64,000 nucleotides of DNA. Source: Progne subis subis (taxonomy: Eukaryota > Chordata > Aves > Passeriformes > Hirundinidae). The position numbers were made by a program, and so were the translations under genes. A model generated the notes under the pieces. That model had not been told where the DNA came from. It searched no databases and worked only from the letters and a program-made list of their open reading frames with translations. The DNA lies in contig JAKJHU010000046.1 of the NCBI GenBank assembly GCA_022316685.1, positions 7,911,001 through 7,975,000 of the forward strand, given 5' to 3'. Below, in pieces: positions 51,882 through 64,000 of the stretch. The first letter of the stretch is position 1, and the number at the start of each line of letters is the position of its first letter.

Positions 51882-54019
51882 CTTAGCAAGAAGGTTTTAT
51901 TAAAGTAACAAGCAGCTGGGAAGCAATAAAAATGCTGAAAATTACTTAAGTTATTTTTTAGATGGTTTTAAGACTTTTGGCTTCTTTCTGGAACACTTGC
52001 TCTTTCACAGTCCATAGGATGTAATTCAATTTGCTAATCTAGAGGCAGCAAAGAATATCCTTTTTAAATATTAGAAAAAAAACTTATGGGTTAACCTGCT
52101 ATTAACCCATAGAAAGTTCTGTTCAATCAATGACTTGACTCCACAAAATCATGGAGATTTAGATTTATTGATAAAAATACAGGTTGACATTTTGTCCTTA
52201 ATTCACCCTATTGAAAAGTAAGAAACAAAGGTACAATTGCATGAGTTAATGAATGTCAACCCTGATTTTTAACTTTAATGTTGAGGGGTTTTGCTGTTGT
52301 CAGTCTTCGTATTACTAAGCTGAGCTATGGAAAATCTTTTATGTATGATGATGGCATGAACATTTGCTTTTTCCTATTGTTTAAAAGCTGACATACACAG
52401 AAATCTATTTCTGGTGATCCCTATCCCAGATTTTAACCAGAAACAAAAAGAAAGGTTTTCCATCATTTATAAAAAAGTCAAAAGGTAAGTTTTAAAAAAA
52501 ATCATAGGGTTTTTTTGAGCACTCAACCAGAAGTGATCACAAAACTTTGAAAGAAAAGGAGAAGCAGAGATAGAGTTGTTTTTATAAATATTAATTGAAA
52601 AATACTAATTAAAAGCTAGAAATGGCATGTCATTTCCAGAAAGTTATGAACATAAAAAAAAGATATTTGAAAAGAAATCAACAACCATCTTCACGAAACT
52701 GTAAGAGCATCTCATTGCTCAGCTTTCCAGGTCAAAAAGCTGCCTAGCTTTCCTAGGTACAGTAATTGTTATTGGATTTAGAAATGCCAGAACCTCAGAA
52801 GGAAATGTTCTCTCTAGTTGGAAAACACTCTCTTAGAAGCATGAAGAGGATATATGGATAATTGGCTGCTTCTTCAACACCTCTAATGGAAGACAAGATA
52901 CACAAGTAGACAAGTTGAACACCATTCTTAGGTAAGACAATAACACAAGTATGGTAATCCACATTAAACAGTCCAAAATGCCTTTCCTGTAAATGATGGC
53001 CAGCATGGGGTAACTGCTCTGCAAATAACAGAGGGGATGATTTGCCCAAAATTCCTTTTGTATTCATGAGAAAGAGTTTTAGAGACATCAGTAATTCAAG
53101 ATACAGAATTCCAAAGTGGTATGCACACATTTCTTGGAAATGAACTCTCACTGTAGAGGTACTTACTTTTTTTCTGGAGATGTCTACAGTTTCATCCAAT
53201 ATGAAGGAGCAGCAAGGTTGTGTGACTGATCACTCATGACTTTTTCCTGACATTGCTCACAAATTTTGAAAAGTAAACACAAATGGTCTTCTGTAATCAT
53301 AGGTCTCTTACCTCAAAATTAATAGCTAAAACAATACTGGGTATCTCTCATTATCAATAGATAAATAAGTCACGTACCTTCTGTGCTCAAGGTTTCTTTC
53401 ACAGAAAACCTCACCAATGTTCACTTTCTGATAAACTTAAAATCCTGAGTGATTCTCTGAGTATGAAGTGTAATCCAATAATAATGTCATTACTCCTCTG
53501 TCTGAATGAGTACTCAATCAATACAGGCATAAAGTTTAATCTGGACATTCTATTTTACTAAGTTATATTAAATATTATATACTGAAATTATTTTAATCTG
53601 CATCACAAAAATTACATAAAATTCACCAAAATTTATTTTTAAGTAGCAACCAGCAGTATTTTCAGCCTATGAACCAAAATCTTCTTGTGACTAAATAAGT
53701 GTAAGTCCCACTGAAAACCCTATGTGAGTGCATGTGTTTCAGAGCAGAAGGTGGCCTAATTTTTCATTGTTTAATATAGTAAGGTGGTACCTGAATAAAA
53801 ATACCTGCAGGATCAGCAGCCAGTTTCTAAAAGACTCATAACATTTCCAAACACTGAAGGCATATTTGGAACACATTAGTTTCAAAGTCTCTTCTGTCAG
53901 AATTCGCTTGCATAATAAAACAGAAGAGTTTCTTGTGAGACCAATGAGGCTGTAGAAATTCAGCAGCAAATAAGGGTTGAAAAATGAAAATATTGTTAGG
54001 AAAAATCCTTAGTTTACTA

Positions 54020-54290
54020 GTAACAGAATTGTAGGGCAGGAATGAATATCAGGAGATCATCTAGTCCACTCAGAAGCTCTGAGTCACATTAAATACCTGT
54101 CATGACCAGCTTGGCCTTATCTCAAAATTACTTGGGACAGAGTTCTCACTGCCTTCCAGGTAACCTGTTTTAATTGTCAACTATTTTCATAGGTCGAAAT
54201 ATTTTCCTAATACTAACCTATTTACTCCTTGCTGCAATTTAAGCTTATTGTTTGCTGTATGATTTTCTCTTTAATGCCTTCTCATTTGGA
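54020..54290 (-). mobile_element. Old CR1 fragment, antisense
   Basis: The plus strand carries diverged antisense CR1 words: GAGATCATCTAGTCCAC, then GAAATATTTTCCTAATACTA and ACCTATTTACTCCTTGCTGC plus AATTTAAGCTTATTG, in the order expected of the antisense tail (TCATCTAGTCC...TTTTTCCTAATA...TGCAATTTAAGCCCATTG). More degraded than the copies at 10-14 kb. Confidence 0.7.
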
Positions 54291-57200
54291 ATTTTTAAAG
54301 AACACTAACTTGAAAAGAATCATCCACATTTCCAGCAATGGGTTTCAACTACTCAGGATGTGCAATGTCCTGGAGATCAGTGGAAGTTTATATATAATTT
54401 TCCATGGTGTCTCAACTCAAGACCAAGTGAATTAATCTAATGCAGCTTTTCCTCCCAAGACTTTTATGCCCTCCTTCCACACAGGCATAAACCAGAGATT
54501 ATCACACATATTTGACAGGAAGTATGCATAGAATAAGGCAGGTCTGAAACTGAATTTGCAACAGTTACACATAAATATGTTCAAAACATGTTTAATGTAA
54601 TATGCATATCTGCGGATTTCACCAATTTTGTTTGTCCAAGGAATATAATTTAATTTCCTTGAATTTTGCCATTCATTAACGAAGAAAATATTCTGAAACA
54701 TTAAAGTTATGTATTTAAAACTGTCGCTGCTAATTTATATACATATCTGCGTAAAATACGTATATTTGCATTTTATTGCTAGTTTATTTTAAGATTAGCC
54801 ATGTACTTTTCTTTCTTTATCAATTACTCTTGCAATCTAATAATATTTTTTAGCCAAAATTACTTTATGGAATAAAGCAATGGCAATGTAAATGCAACAC
54901 CTACTATATGTCTATATGTGTGCTATAATTTAAATACACAGTGATTGTACTGTACTGCAATTATTATCAGACTATTGCCCAATCCTATATTACACTAGTT
55001 GGCTGCCTGCAGTGTTCTCAGTTCTGTGATATTGCAGTTTATCAGTCTGCACAAGATACTTTATAAATCTTCATGACTTCGTTTTCTTGCAACATCAGGG
55101 TTTTCATGACAGATCTGTATACACCTGGATGTATACAGATGCCTGCTTAAGACAGGTGTCCTGTAACAAAATTTAAGTTCTTTCTCGAAGAATAATTTTT
55201 GTAAGAATTTTTTATCTAATGTGACTAATTTTTCTCACTAATTAATGAGTACAATTATCTACCATTAAAAGTCAGATATTCTTTTCTGTAAGTGTGGTGA
55301 ATATAATTTCATGCAGATGGGAATGCTTAGTTCTTTGTCCATACAATTACAATAAGCACACTTGAAAAGATCTTATGCATTTGTCTTTAGAGCATTTTTG
55401 CATAATCAAGTTTAATCTATGTGACACTAGAGAATCGTCTGAGAAAATATTTAGTTCTTTCAAATCTGATAAAGTTTTTCTACAAAACTCCCACTGGAGT
55501 CTGATTTTATTATCTTCTAAAAATCCTCGAACTTGCAAAATTTCCAATCAGCATTTTACATTTTGCCTGGAGCAGCATATCAAAGCATGGAGCATTTTAT
55601 CAAGCTTACCCACCCTCTAACTTACCCTCTACAATTATGTATATGAGTAGCTCAAATGCTAGAAGCTACTGAGGCAAGGGATAGTGTGACAAGAATTCTG
55701 AATTTCCAGGAAATACCTAGATGTGAACTCAGGATAAAAGCAGCTGAAAATTCAATCTAATGTACAGTTCTCCAGATCAACCATGTTGCAGCTGAAGACT
55801 TTCAAAGCTGAAAATATTGTAAAATTCATTTTAAGTTTTCAGGAAGCTCACAGTTTTGAAAGCTTGCAAATGCCGTAACTCATGTAGTTAAAATTTTTAT
55901 TTCAAGCCCTTCATTTCCTCATTAAATGCCCAGGTATCACTCAGGTGTGGTAATTTTCTTTTTTTGGCTCTTTGTCAATAGCTGTAGCATTGGAGAGAGT
56001 TTCAGTCGTATGGATCTAAGTGATTTGCTATGCTGTTTAATATCTTGTTTATAAGTAGTAAGCTGAAATACATTTCTTTTGCAATAATCACAACCCATTT
56101 TCTTTCATCTATTAGCTCCCATTGAAGGTGGAGAAGAAAAGTTCTAATCACTTCTTCTGTTATATTAAGAGTTGGCAGGAAAATACCTCCATGCTATGAC
56201 ACCATACCCTGGCAATCCAATGCTGTCAGCAATGAATATTTATTTACGTGGCCTATGCAAAGTGCAATGACGTTCTCAGGTTACCAATAACAATACTGCT
56301 AATGTAATATTGCTACTGTGGACCTCCATGATATTTTAATATTTTCATTTTACTGGAAATTTCTTGTGTAGAAATAATTTAAAATTAAACGTTGTCTTTG
56401 ACCAAAGATAATTTTATCTCCATCTGATGGAAATAAAATTAGCTTCAAGTTGAAATTCAGTTAAAAGAATTCATGAAAATATTTCCATTATCACAATTTT
56501 ATACCTTTTTCCACTGCAGACCTTTCAGTTGCATCCTTCACTCCATCTGAACATATATCAGCATTTAAGAGTGATCATGTTAAACAGCACATAATATCAC
56601 TATGTCCTTGAAGAATCAAACCAAATTCCAAGTACCTTTGGGTTCTGCAATCCTGTCTCTCTCTTTAATTTGTGATATACAGACTTAAACTTCCTGTTTT
56701 GTTTTTAAGCTTTTCTTTTTCATTATCTCTAGCTTTTATACCTCAAGGGGCAGAACTGTTCTGTTTGTTCAGGATAAGGTTCCTTCCAGGATTTTAATTC
56801 TTCTGTTTGAGGGGGAGTTTTGGTTGATTTTGTTTGTTTGGTTTGGGTTCTTTGTTGTTTTGTTTGAGAACTTGCCTAAGTTGGTGGGCTAATAATACAG
56901 AGCAGAACCTGTCTACAGTGATCAGCACTTCTGTTGGTACTGTTGTATTAATTGTGTTGTGTCATCTTTGAATGATAGTTATTAAAACTGTCTTCAGAAG
57001 CAATGGAGAATTGTTCAAAATATTAGCTCTATAATTAAATCAAACTACAACTTTGAAAAGGCTGTTATCCTTAGATTATATTAATATCCAATATAACAAT
57101 ACAATAACTTATTTTGATGTTGTGAATATAAGCCTTACTTTGGTGAATAAAATGAACACAATAGCTGGAAGGGAAACATGACTTTTCCTATATTCAATTT

Positions 57201-59062
57201 TTATCAAATGCAAAACATTTAGAAAAGCTATTTCAGCAATATGGCCTTTCTCCTTCCTGGGAAATATGACAAATATTGAAACAAGAAATGTGGGAAAAAT
57301 GTTTTGCAGACAATATTTAAGAAATATCACTAGATTATCTTTAAGGTCCCCCTCAACCCAAGCTATTTGATAAAAACAGCTGTTTTTGTTTGTTCTTTTT
57401 GGGGACTTACAGTATGAAGGTGATAATCAGCCTTGAGAACACATGAGGACTGAAAAATTTGCAGCACAATTTTAAAATTATCTAATAATATACATTTCTA
57501 GTCTTGACATCCCATATCTAAAATAAGAAGTACTGATTATAATATCAGAAACGTGAGATAAACTTCCCGATGACTGATCCTGCCCATATCAAAATATTCT
57601 GTCCTCTAAGCAAAGGATACCATTAAGTACTTAAACTATAGCAAACTTCCTGGAGCAGATTTTCAGAGAGACTGTTGGCTCACCATACCACGGTTCATCC
57701 AGCTGGTGAAAACCTTACTCGCAAGGAGTCATAATTTTCACTTACTCTGCAATGACACAATTGGGTCTATGCTAATAGTAAAGAGTGAGCTACAGAGATC
57801 TCCTCAAGGCTCCTGAGAATTCTGCCCTGGGGCAATTCCCATGTAATTCAACATACTCAACCCACAGAGAATTTTTAAGAAAAAGACAGATCATCCCTTG
57901 GGATAATCAGGTTTAAATTTATACTTCATAGAGGAAGTTTGATATGTTCTCTGTGGGAAGGAAGGATGGGCTTTCATGGATCAGAACTCCATGAGTCAAT
58001 ATTTAAGAGCATATCATGAAGAAGAAAACAAACGATACTTTTCATCTGACCTCTTTCTCTGTCCCTCTCTCTCAATCACTGTTTCATACTTGAAGACATG
58101 AATTCATGAGAGCCAGCATTAATGAAAAATGCACTAGAACTTAACTGCATTTCAGAGCTGCTGGTGTCAAGGGGACAAGTAATGTCTCTGTCTGTCAGAA
58201 TATAAATTAAGTTGCTTCACATGATTCAGTCTGAAGATTCAGAACAGGGCATGGACAAAAAACCAGCATATTTTCCAGACTTGATGGTATTTCTTATCAT
58301 AGTTAAATGTTGACCCCCCCATTACACTGCTATCATGCTGCAATAAATTATAGCTAACTTTTTATAAATGATAGGGGCCATTAACAAAGATCAATTTCTG
58401 AAGACCCTCTCAGCCTCAGGAATATTAGAAAGCATTAGCTTCTTTTATTCTAGGTTTTTTTTCTGGACATAATTGTTCTTTAAAAACTAAACATAAGAAA
58501 TCTTTGGTCTTTATAACTGGAATGTTTTCAGTATCTCCATTATGGTGCAAAAATATCACGTGACAATTTCTAATGACATAATGAACATTGCTGTGTGCAA
58601 CTCATATTCAAGACACAGCCCTTCTTGTAACTTATCCAGTAAAAATTTCCATATAATCCATTTGTGCTGGAAGTCACAACGTTTCCTGCCAGGCTCTCTC
58701 AGGACCAGCAGTTAGGCAAACGCAGCAATAGATCCATTTGTGCCCATGTGTTGGTTTCCAGCTTGTCAGAATTCAGATCAAGCAGCTAAATGTTCATCCT
58801 GAGACAAGCAGGGTTAACACAGTGAACAAAGCACTAAGTGGGTGCCATGACCCCTGTGGTATAACGCTAGTCTGTAAAATCCCCTCACTGTAAGGCAAGA
58901 GCCTCATCACAGGACTAGTCAGCAATAACAGAAGGAGAGGATTTTCTCGTATTTGAAAGTTTAGTGTGGTTTCTCCTTTCTGCAGTGAAAGGATTTAGCA
59001 TAATTCAGTGTCTCAAAGACACTTAGCTACTGTTTAGCTGGGTGCCACTGATTAATGTTTAG

Positions 59063-59179
59063 GCAGCTGAGAGAAATAATGAGTTTGGGAATGAACGTGA
59101 AGAGCTGCTGCCATGTTCCCAAGGAGAGGTGGAGGATGCAAGTGCAGCACTACCATGTCTTGCAGGAGCTCAGGGTGTA
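59063..59179 (+). other. Weak exon-like stretch
   Basis: After TTAATGTTTAG a plus-strand frame reads QLREIMSLGMNVK and later ERWRMQVQHYHVLQELR before a TAG at 59178. The possible donor (AGG|GTGTAG) is poor. The peptide looks helical but I cannot assign it. Listed because it lies upstream of the stretch at 63180 on the same strand. Confidence 0.12.
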
Positions 59180-60708
59180 GGTTGTTAGTCACCTCTACAC
59201 CACAAACACAGCTCACTAGGAAGTCCCCTTCCATTGCTGCTTTCAAGACGTTGCTCTGTACTCTGAAGTGTATGTATGATGTACAGAAACTTGCCCATAG
59301 GCAACCTCATGCAGAAGAGCAGACACCCATACACTCATCTGCATGTAAACATCCATTAGCAGATTAGTAGAGTTTGACCAAACTACCCTCGTTCTCAGCT
59401 ACTGTACTTCTAGGTCTGCTCTGTGTGCAGGTGTAAAGGACAGTTAAGACACTACAAAATATGTGAAACAGGCAATCAGCTTTCTCATTCTAAAAATTAT
59501 TCTTAGCTCTTAAAATTATTTAAGGTTGAATAATAAAGTAAGAGAAGAAATAATAAAGAGAAGGGAATTGAAGCCAGTGGTATTGACTGTAGCAACTCCG
59601 TGTGTGCTGCTGAAAACTGTTGTAATTTGCCTCAGTTATGATTTTTTAGCCATAGTACTAAGGCTACTACTTTGAATACAAAGGAAAGGGCACAATCCAT
59701 TCTGCAATTGCTACGACAGTTAGATATACGATTTTTCTAAAGCACTGCGTGAGGTATGTTTCCTAACAGCCCCACAATTTAGAAAGAACATTCAAAAAAT
59801 GTTATCAAAATATGTTACATAAAAATAAGATGAAGTTCAACAGAGACTGTGGCATCAACTGTTATCCATTTTGCTGCTGCTTCTGCAACCTTATTTATGC
59901 ACACTGATATTTTTTCATGACAGATATGGGATATTGGACTCTGTAATCTGAAGACTGCCATATTAGTTATCTTGCAAGACGTTCATTGACTAAAAGAGGT
60001 GGGAGAACGCTGTGAGATATATTTGTTCCTAACCTTGAGATAAAACTTAATTATCTTTCTCCTTATCACCAATCTATGGCCCAGCTGGCAGCTTATTTAT
60101 TTTTTATTTTAAATGTTTAGAATTCAATTGTGCTCACTAGTTATCTTATTAAAAATGAAAATAATCTGGGGTTTTTTGTGTCACTCTAGAAAGAAATTAT
60201 TTTAACAGAATACCTTTCAGAAGTATTTTCTGCTGGTCTGTACTTCTGTCTAATCCGTATGCGCTCAGAGCATCACATGAAAAATGCATGCAGAGAGCAG
60301 GCACAAAAACTAACACTACCTGTGCCTCAGCTTGGGCTGATAAGAAGTTTTGTACACTGCAGTAATAGCTGAATCTTGCATGCCCCTTTGCCTTTGGTGG
60401 CAAAATCTGCCTTCAGATGAGTCAGAAGCTAAACTCTGCCAGGTTTAACAAATGTCCACAGAGGATGAACAGATAGAATTATTTATTTCTGTTAAGAATA
60501 CCAGAGAGTATATTTTACAGAAAGTAATTTCATTATCTGTTGAAGTGCTAAGGTTCAGAATTTCAACACACAAAACTCAATGATGCATTAATTTGATTCA
60601 CCTCATTAGCATCCAGGCACATTTAGAGAAAAATGCCAAAATTGTTACAGTTGGTTCCAGTCATCAAAGTGATAAGCCCTCATGGGTTTAACTCTGTAAT
60701 TAACAGAT

Positions 60709-60765
60709 AATATATATTTCATGAATAATATATATAATAAAATATATATACTCTATAATGTACAG
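60709..60765. repeat. (AT)n low-complexity tract
   Basis: Interrupted ATAATATATAT repeats in the large ADGRA1 intron. Confidence 0.85.
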
Positions 60766-63145
60766 TGTACATAATGTAGCTCATAATACATGATTAACAT
60801 ATAAAAAGAGGCAATATTTAAAATCATATTGCCATGAAGTAAAATTAGACCGCAAAAATATTTCAAATTTGATCACTCTATCTAGAAGAGAGAAAACTTA
60901 AAAAGAACCACAGCTTTATATAATAGGGTACTTATTGCTTCAGCTCAAAGAGAAGTAGGAGAAAAAGATCAAGGGCACCTCATTTGTCTTGTTTCTGCAA
61001 ATGAATATGCAAACAGCAAGCAGAGAAACCGAAGCAACTCTTACAAGCCTACATCCTTTCCTACTAACAGGTAAAGTCTCCTTTTAGATATTCTGGTATT
61101 TATTTACATTATTTCAGATATTTTTTGGAATGGACAAAGCTTTGAAACAAATTTCAAATCTCAATTTGTGAAACAAATGTGGTGATAAAATTTTTATGCT
61201 TTCTTGGTAAATTCCATGTGATAGATTTATGTACTGATTTTTGGCATTAGATCCTACTTGCTGACTCACAAAAGATACCCTCAAGTCTCATACAGCAAGT
61301 GCATATATAAGGAATACAAAAACACTCACATGTGAACTGGAAACACCGTCTATCAAATACAACCATTCCCAAAAAAGACTGAAGGACAACAGCCAAGCAC
61401 AGAGTTCTTGCCAAACACATTCATATATTTGTATTCAACAAAACTAAGTCTATAGAGAAGGATCACTGAAAAATTATGTCTCGTTTAAAAGTGTCTCATA
61501 GACTGTATCATTTGCTTCTTATCACTGACAGTCCTGACGTATAAAAAAGCCTAACTCCATCCCCATTTCAATAAACTTTATACTATTTAGCTATCTACTG
61601 ATGTCAAATGGAGACAAATTAACATCCCCTCACCCAAACTCAGATGTTCTCCCTTAGGTACCTGAAGAACAATATGTGTAAAGGCTGGCACTGGCTTATA
61701 GACACAACAACACTGACTAGTTAAAACACTTCTTATAAACAACTACGTTGAAATGTAAGCATCCTAAATGGATTTTATGGAAATATTATGACAAAGAATA
61801 ACTCAGACTTAAATTTTATTAAAATCAGGAAAGGTAAAATGACCCCAAAAATTATCATTATCATTCTAAAAGAATGAACAACTACTAATTATGAGTTTAG
61901 CATTTTCTTGCTTAAAGTGATTCTTAATTTTACATATAATATGCCTGTTTTCTACATGAAGTGAAACTGATCCTTACTACTTTGAATCTAGTGCTAACCA
62001 TTGTGAAACTGTATTAGACATTTCAGCGCCTGTGTCTCTAAGATATATGGTGCTCTGTGTAAGAAAAATAGCTTAGAATAATTTTACTTAGCTATTAAAC
62101 AATTATACCCATGTTCTCTTACGGCTGGAAGGTGGTTTATCATTTCTATTGCTGAACTTAAAATAGCTACTATTTATTTTCACTGTCTGGGAACCTCAAC
62201 ATGACTGGTACAACAAAGATTCTAATTAGAGTAATCTTTCCTGTAACCTGACTGTCGATTGTTTTCCAACTCAAACAAGATTTGAATTTGAAGAACATAC
62301 ACTATGCTGGGTCTATGTAACTTGTAACAATTTTCTACCTTAATAGTCACAGTGCAACATCTGAAAATTGGCAATTATTCATTTTGCCATGAGCTGGTAA
62401 CCGAAGGAGTGAAATTCCCATCTCTGAAGAATGGTATAGTAAATCATGGATTAGCAAAGTCAGGCACTCTCAGTGAAAGACTACCCTCTTGTTTACAGCT
62501 AACAAAGCTAAGGATCAATATGGCACTCCTTCTCACCACAATACATATTTTATATTAACTTTAATCAATTTCATCTCTAGAAATAGTGTTTTAAAAAGAA
62601 GAAAACTAGCTAGTTCTCTAAGCAAAATCATGTTAGTAAAAATTTGACTCTGCAGAGTCAGATGGAAAACCTCAATTTATCTTCCTACAGACTTTAGAAG
62701 TTGTGGCAACATCACACAGTAATCTATAAATGCTACTTCCTAAGAATTTTGTGTTTAAAATAAAATAATCTATGTCTGTTTAAAAGAATACCCTGTGGAT
62801 TTTTCACAGAAAAGACATAAAAAGTGGAATTCATATTCCCTGACCTCCACTGTAAAACGGAGGTCTTTAGGCTAAATTGACCATTCAGACTTGTCCATGA
62901 CCTGGAGGAAAAGAAAGGAATCTCCATAAGGCAATTCATCTTGTCCTCACACAAACATCCAAGACGGATAGGAGGAATTGTTCTCTGGAAGTTCTTTCTC
63001 TGTCTCCCTCCAAAATCTGTATAGGGACAATATATATAACTTTGGCTAAAACGTTATTTTTTGATAGCTAAGCTCAAAACAGATGAATTAATCTTCTCAT
63101 GCCTTTGGCTGGAAATCCTGTTTTTGTGGTAAGGTTTTGCTAGGC

Positions 63146-63169
63146 TTTTTTTTTTTTTTTTTTTTTTTT
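63146..63169. repeat. Poly-T, 24 bases
   Basis: A T run just before CCTTGTGCAG. It could serve as a polypyrimidine tract for the exon-like stretch at 63180. Confidence 0.95.
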
Positions 63170-63179
63170 CCTTGTGCAG

Positions 63180-63460
63180 ACTGACTATTTTGGCTTGGAG
63201 TTTCAGCATCTCAGAGGCATCTGGCAAGAACTCCTACTGTCTTACACCTGCGATGCCATCAGAGACACATTTGTGAGTCTGCTCCAGCGAGAGCTGATAG
63301 GGAGTGCAGACTTCCAGTCGCTGCTGTAATAGCATTACAGCTCTGATGGGGAATGAGAAGGTTCCTCTCAGGTCATTAGGCTTTCAATACAAGTGTGGGC
63401 AAGGAGTATGGCAGAAAAGATAAAGGGTCATCACAGCACAGTTTCTGATGATTAAATAAA
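63180..63460 (+). other. Exon-like stretch of unknown origin, opposite strand to ADGRA1
   Basis: On the plus strand a 24-base T run and CCTTGTGCAG form a strong-looking acceptor ending at 63179. From 63180 a frame of 49 codons runs to TAA at 63327-63329; it reads as a helical segment including LRGIWQELLLSY and DTFVSLLQREL. AATAAA follows at 63455-63460 with a GT-rich downstream stretch (GGTTTCTGGTTTGGGG). Together this resembles a terminal exon. However, the minus strand is also open here: ATGCTATTACAG before 63317 and a possible donor GCAG|GTGTAAGA at about 63249 could equally be an alternative exon in ADGRA1 orientation. I do not recognise either peptide. Chance is possible at this length. 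Confidence 0.3.
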
Positions 63461-63773
63461 GCTCGGAATCAAGCCGGTTTCTGGTTTGGGGAGTCTATTT
63501 CCCTCCGTAAGAAACCAAGAGAAACATTTCAACTCTTCCTGTTCAGATAAAGGTGTCTGAACTTAGCCAACACCAGCTTTGCATATTTCCATCTCCTGAG
63601 TAAACTATCAGCATACCATAAATACTCAGATTTTTCTACACACCTAAGTGGCTCAATTCTTTATGGATGCTATTTATAGTTTATAAAAAGTACAGAATAT
63701 AGAAGTAAGAGTGAGAGTTTGTTTGTATGTTCTGGGAAGACATTAAAAAAATAGTATAACTAATATTCCATAC

Positions 63774-63919
63774 CTGAGTAGAGGCTGCTTTGGATAAGAA
63801 GGTTGGTCACTGTTTTGGCATGGCTGAGGTTTCTTTGTGACTTGCTTATAAATATTCCTGGCAGTTACTCCAATCCATAGCATCGTAGAGAGAGTAGAAT
63901 AATGCAGTACTATGCCAAC
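63774..63919 (-). CDS. ADGRA1: ADGRA1 internal exon: TM3 and second intracellular loop
   Basis: This 146-base exon encodes 48 residues plus two bases (AG) of an Arg codon. It begins [20 protein letters not shown] and runs through [10 protein letters not shown], the conserved TM3 and cytoplasmic end of subfamily A adhesion receptors, then a short second intracellular loop ending YPKQPLLR. The acceptor is a T-rich tract then AG (63921-63920), and the donor is CTCAG|GTATGG at 63773. It has no start codon of its own; the missing N-terminal residues (about 70 by comparison with human) must come from exons beyond position 64000. It was recognised by homology and confirmed by the in-frame join to the exon at 39159. 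Confidence 0.95.
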
Positions 63920-64000
63920 CTAAAAAAAGAGTGAACAATTAAACAATCCAATAAATGGATTGGGTAAAACAGATTTTTACAAGAACCTTACTTCATAAGG
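63920..64000 (-). other. ADGRA1: ADGRA1 intron continuing past the window edge
   Basis: Only the 3' end of the next upstream intron is present, including the T-rich tract and AG before 63919. Confidence 0.85.

Larger units (their letters stand above)
39160..63773 (-). other. ADGRA1: ADGRA1 large intron between TM3 and TM4 exons (phase 2)
   Basis: A 24.6 kb intron bounded by GTATGG (63773) and ACAG (39160). It contains two old CR1 fragments (50.7-50.9 and 54.0-54.3 kb), a 44-base poly-A plus G/T-rich tract at 51.6 kb, several shorter A or T runs, and exon-like open stretches at 39.9-40.2 kb, 59.06-59.18 kb and 63.18-63.46 kb. The rest is plain AT-rich DNA. Confidence 0.85.

Noticed and set aside
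52795..53199. Minus-strand ORF of 134 codons beginning MDETVDISRKK, faintly like the DET motif of hAT transposases
   Set aside because: Only a few residues fit and nothing downstream matches a transposase core or dimerisation domain. No terminal inverted repeats seen. Probably chance.
60930..61072. Possible first coding exon (ATG at about 61002, donor ACAG|GTAAAG)
   Set aside because: Its phase does not fit the 63180 frame (the join makes an immediate stop), and no other partner exon was found.
1..64000. Search for CRISPR arrays, operons, tRNA, rRNA, phage or retroviral genes
   Set aside because: No regularly spaced repeats, no cloverleaf-type box A/B pairs that I could confirm, and no gag/pol/env reading other than the CR1 reverse transcriptase remnant.

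Overview
This window looks like bird nuclear DNA. It is AT-rich, has few genes, and carries several truncated CR1 LINE copies with the avian-type 3' end (near ATTCTATGACTCT). CR1 also occurs in other sauropsids, so 'bird' is likely rather than proven, and I cannot name the species.

One gene is clearly supported: the 3' half of ADGRA1 (GPR123, an adhesion G protein-coupled receptor of subfamily A/III) on the minus strand. Three coding exons are visible. Exon 63774..63919 encodes TM3 and the second intracellular loop. Exon 39064..39159 encodes TM4 and most of the second extracellular loop. Exon 34719..35940 encodes TM5 to TM7, the long cytoplasmic tail and the C-terminal PDZ ligand ETTV. All three junctions join in frame with AG/GT splice sites and give 487 residues. 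The first exons (N-terminus, TM1, TM2) lie beyond the right edge. The introns are about 3.1 kb and 24.6 kb.

Layout: 1..about 31330 is apparently intergenic, on the 3' side of ADGRA1, with a CR1 3' end at 3.3-3.6 kb, a 1.4 kb CR1 at 10.3-11.7 kb, an antisense CR1 at 13.7-14.1 kb, long poly-T tracts near 15.0, 19.3 and 27.4 kb, and AT microsatellites. About 31330..34718 is probable ADGRA1 3' UTR or flank with several minus-strand AATAAA sites. 34719..64000 is the ADGRA1 exon-intron region, with two old CR1 fragments, a 44-base poly-A followed by a G/T-rich tract, and two short exon-like open stretches (39.9-40.2 kb and 63.2-63.5 kb) that ADGRA1 does not explain.

I found no bacterial, viral, CRISPR, tRNA or rRNA genes. 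The points most worth checking are the exon-like stretch at 63180..63460 (acceptor, 49 codons, stop, AATAAA), the open stretch at 39881..40225, the frame-preserving TM4 exon, and the His/Cys cluster and 14-3-3-like motif in the receptor tail.
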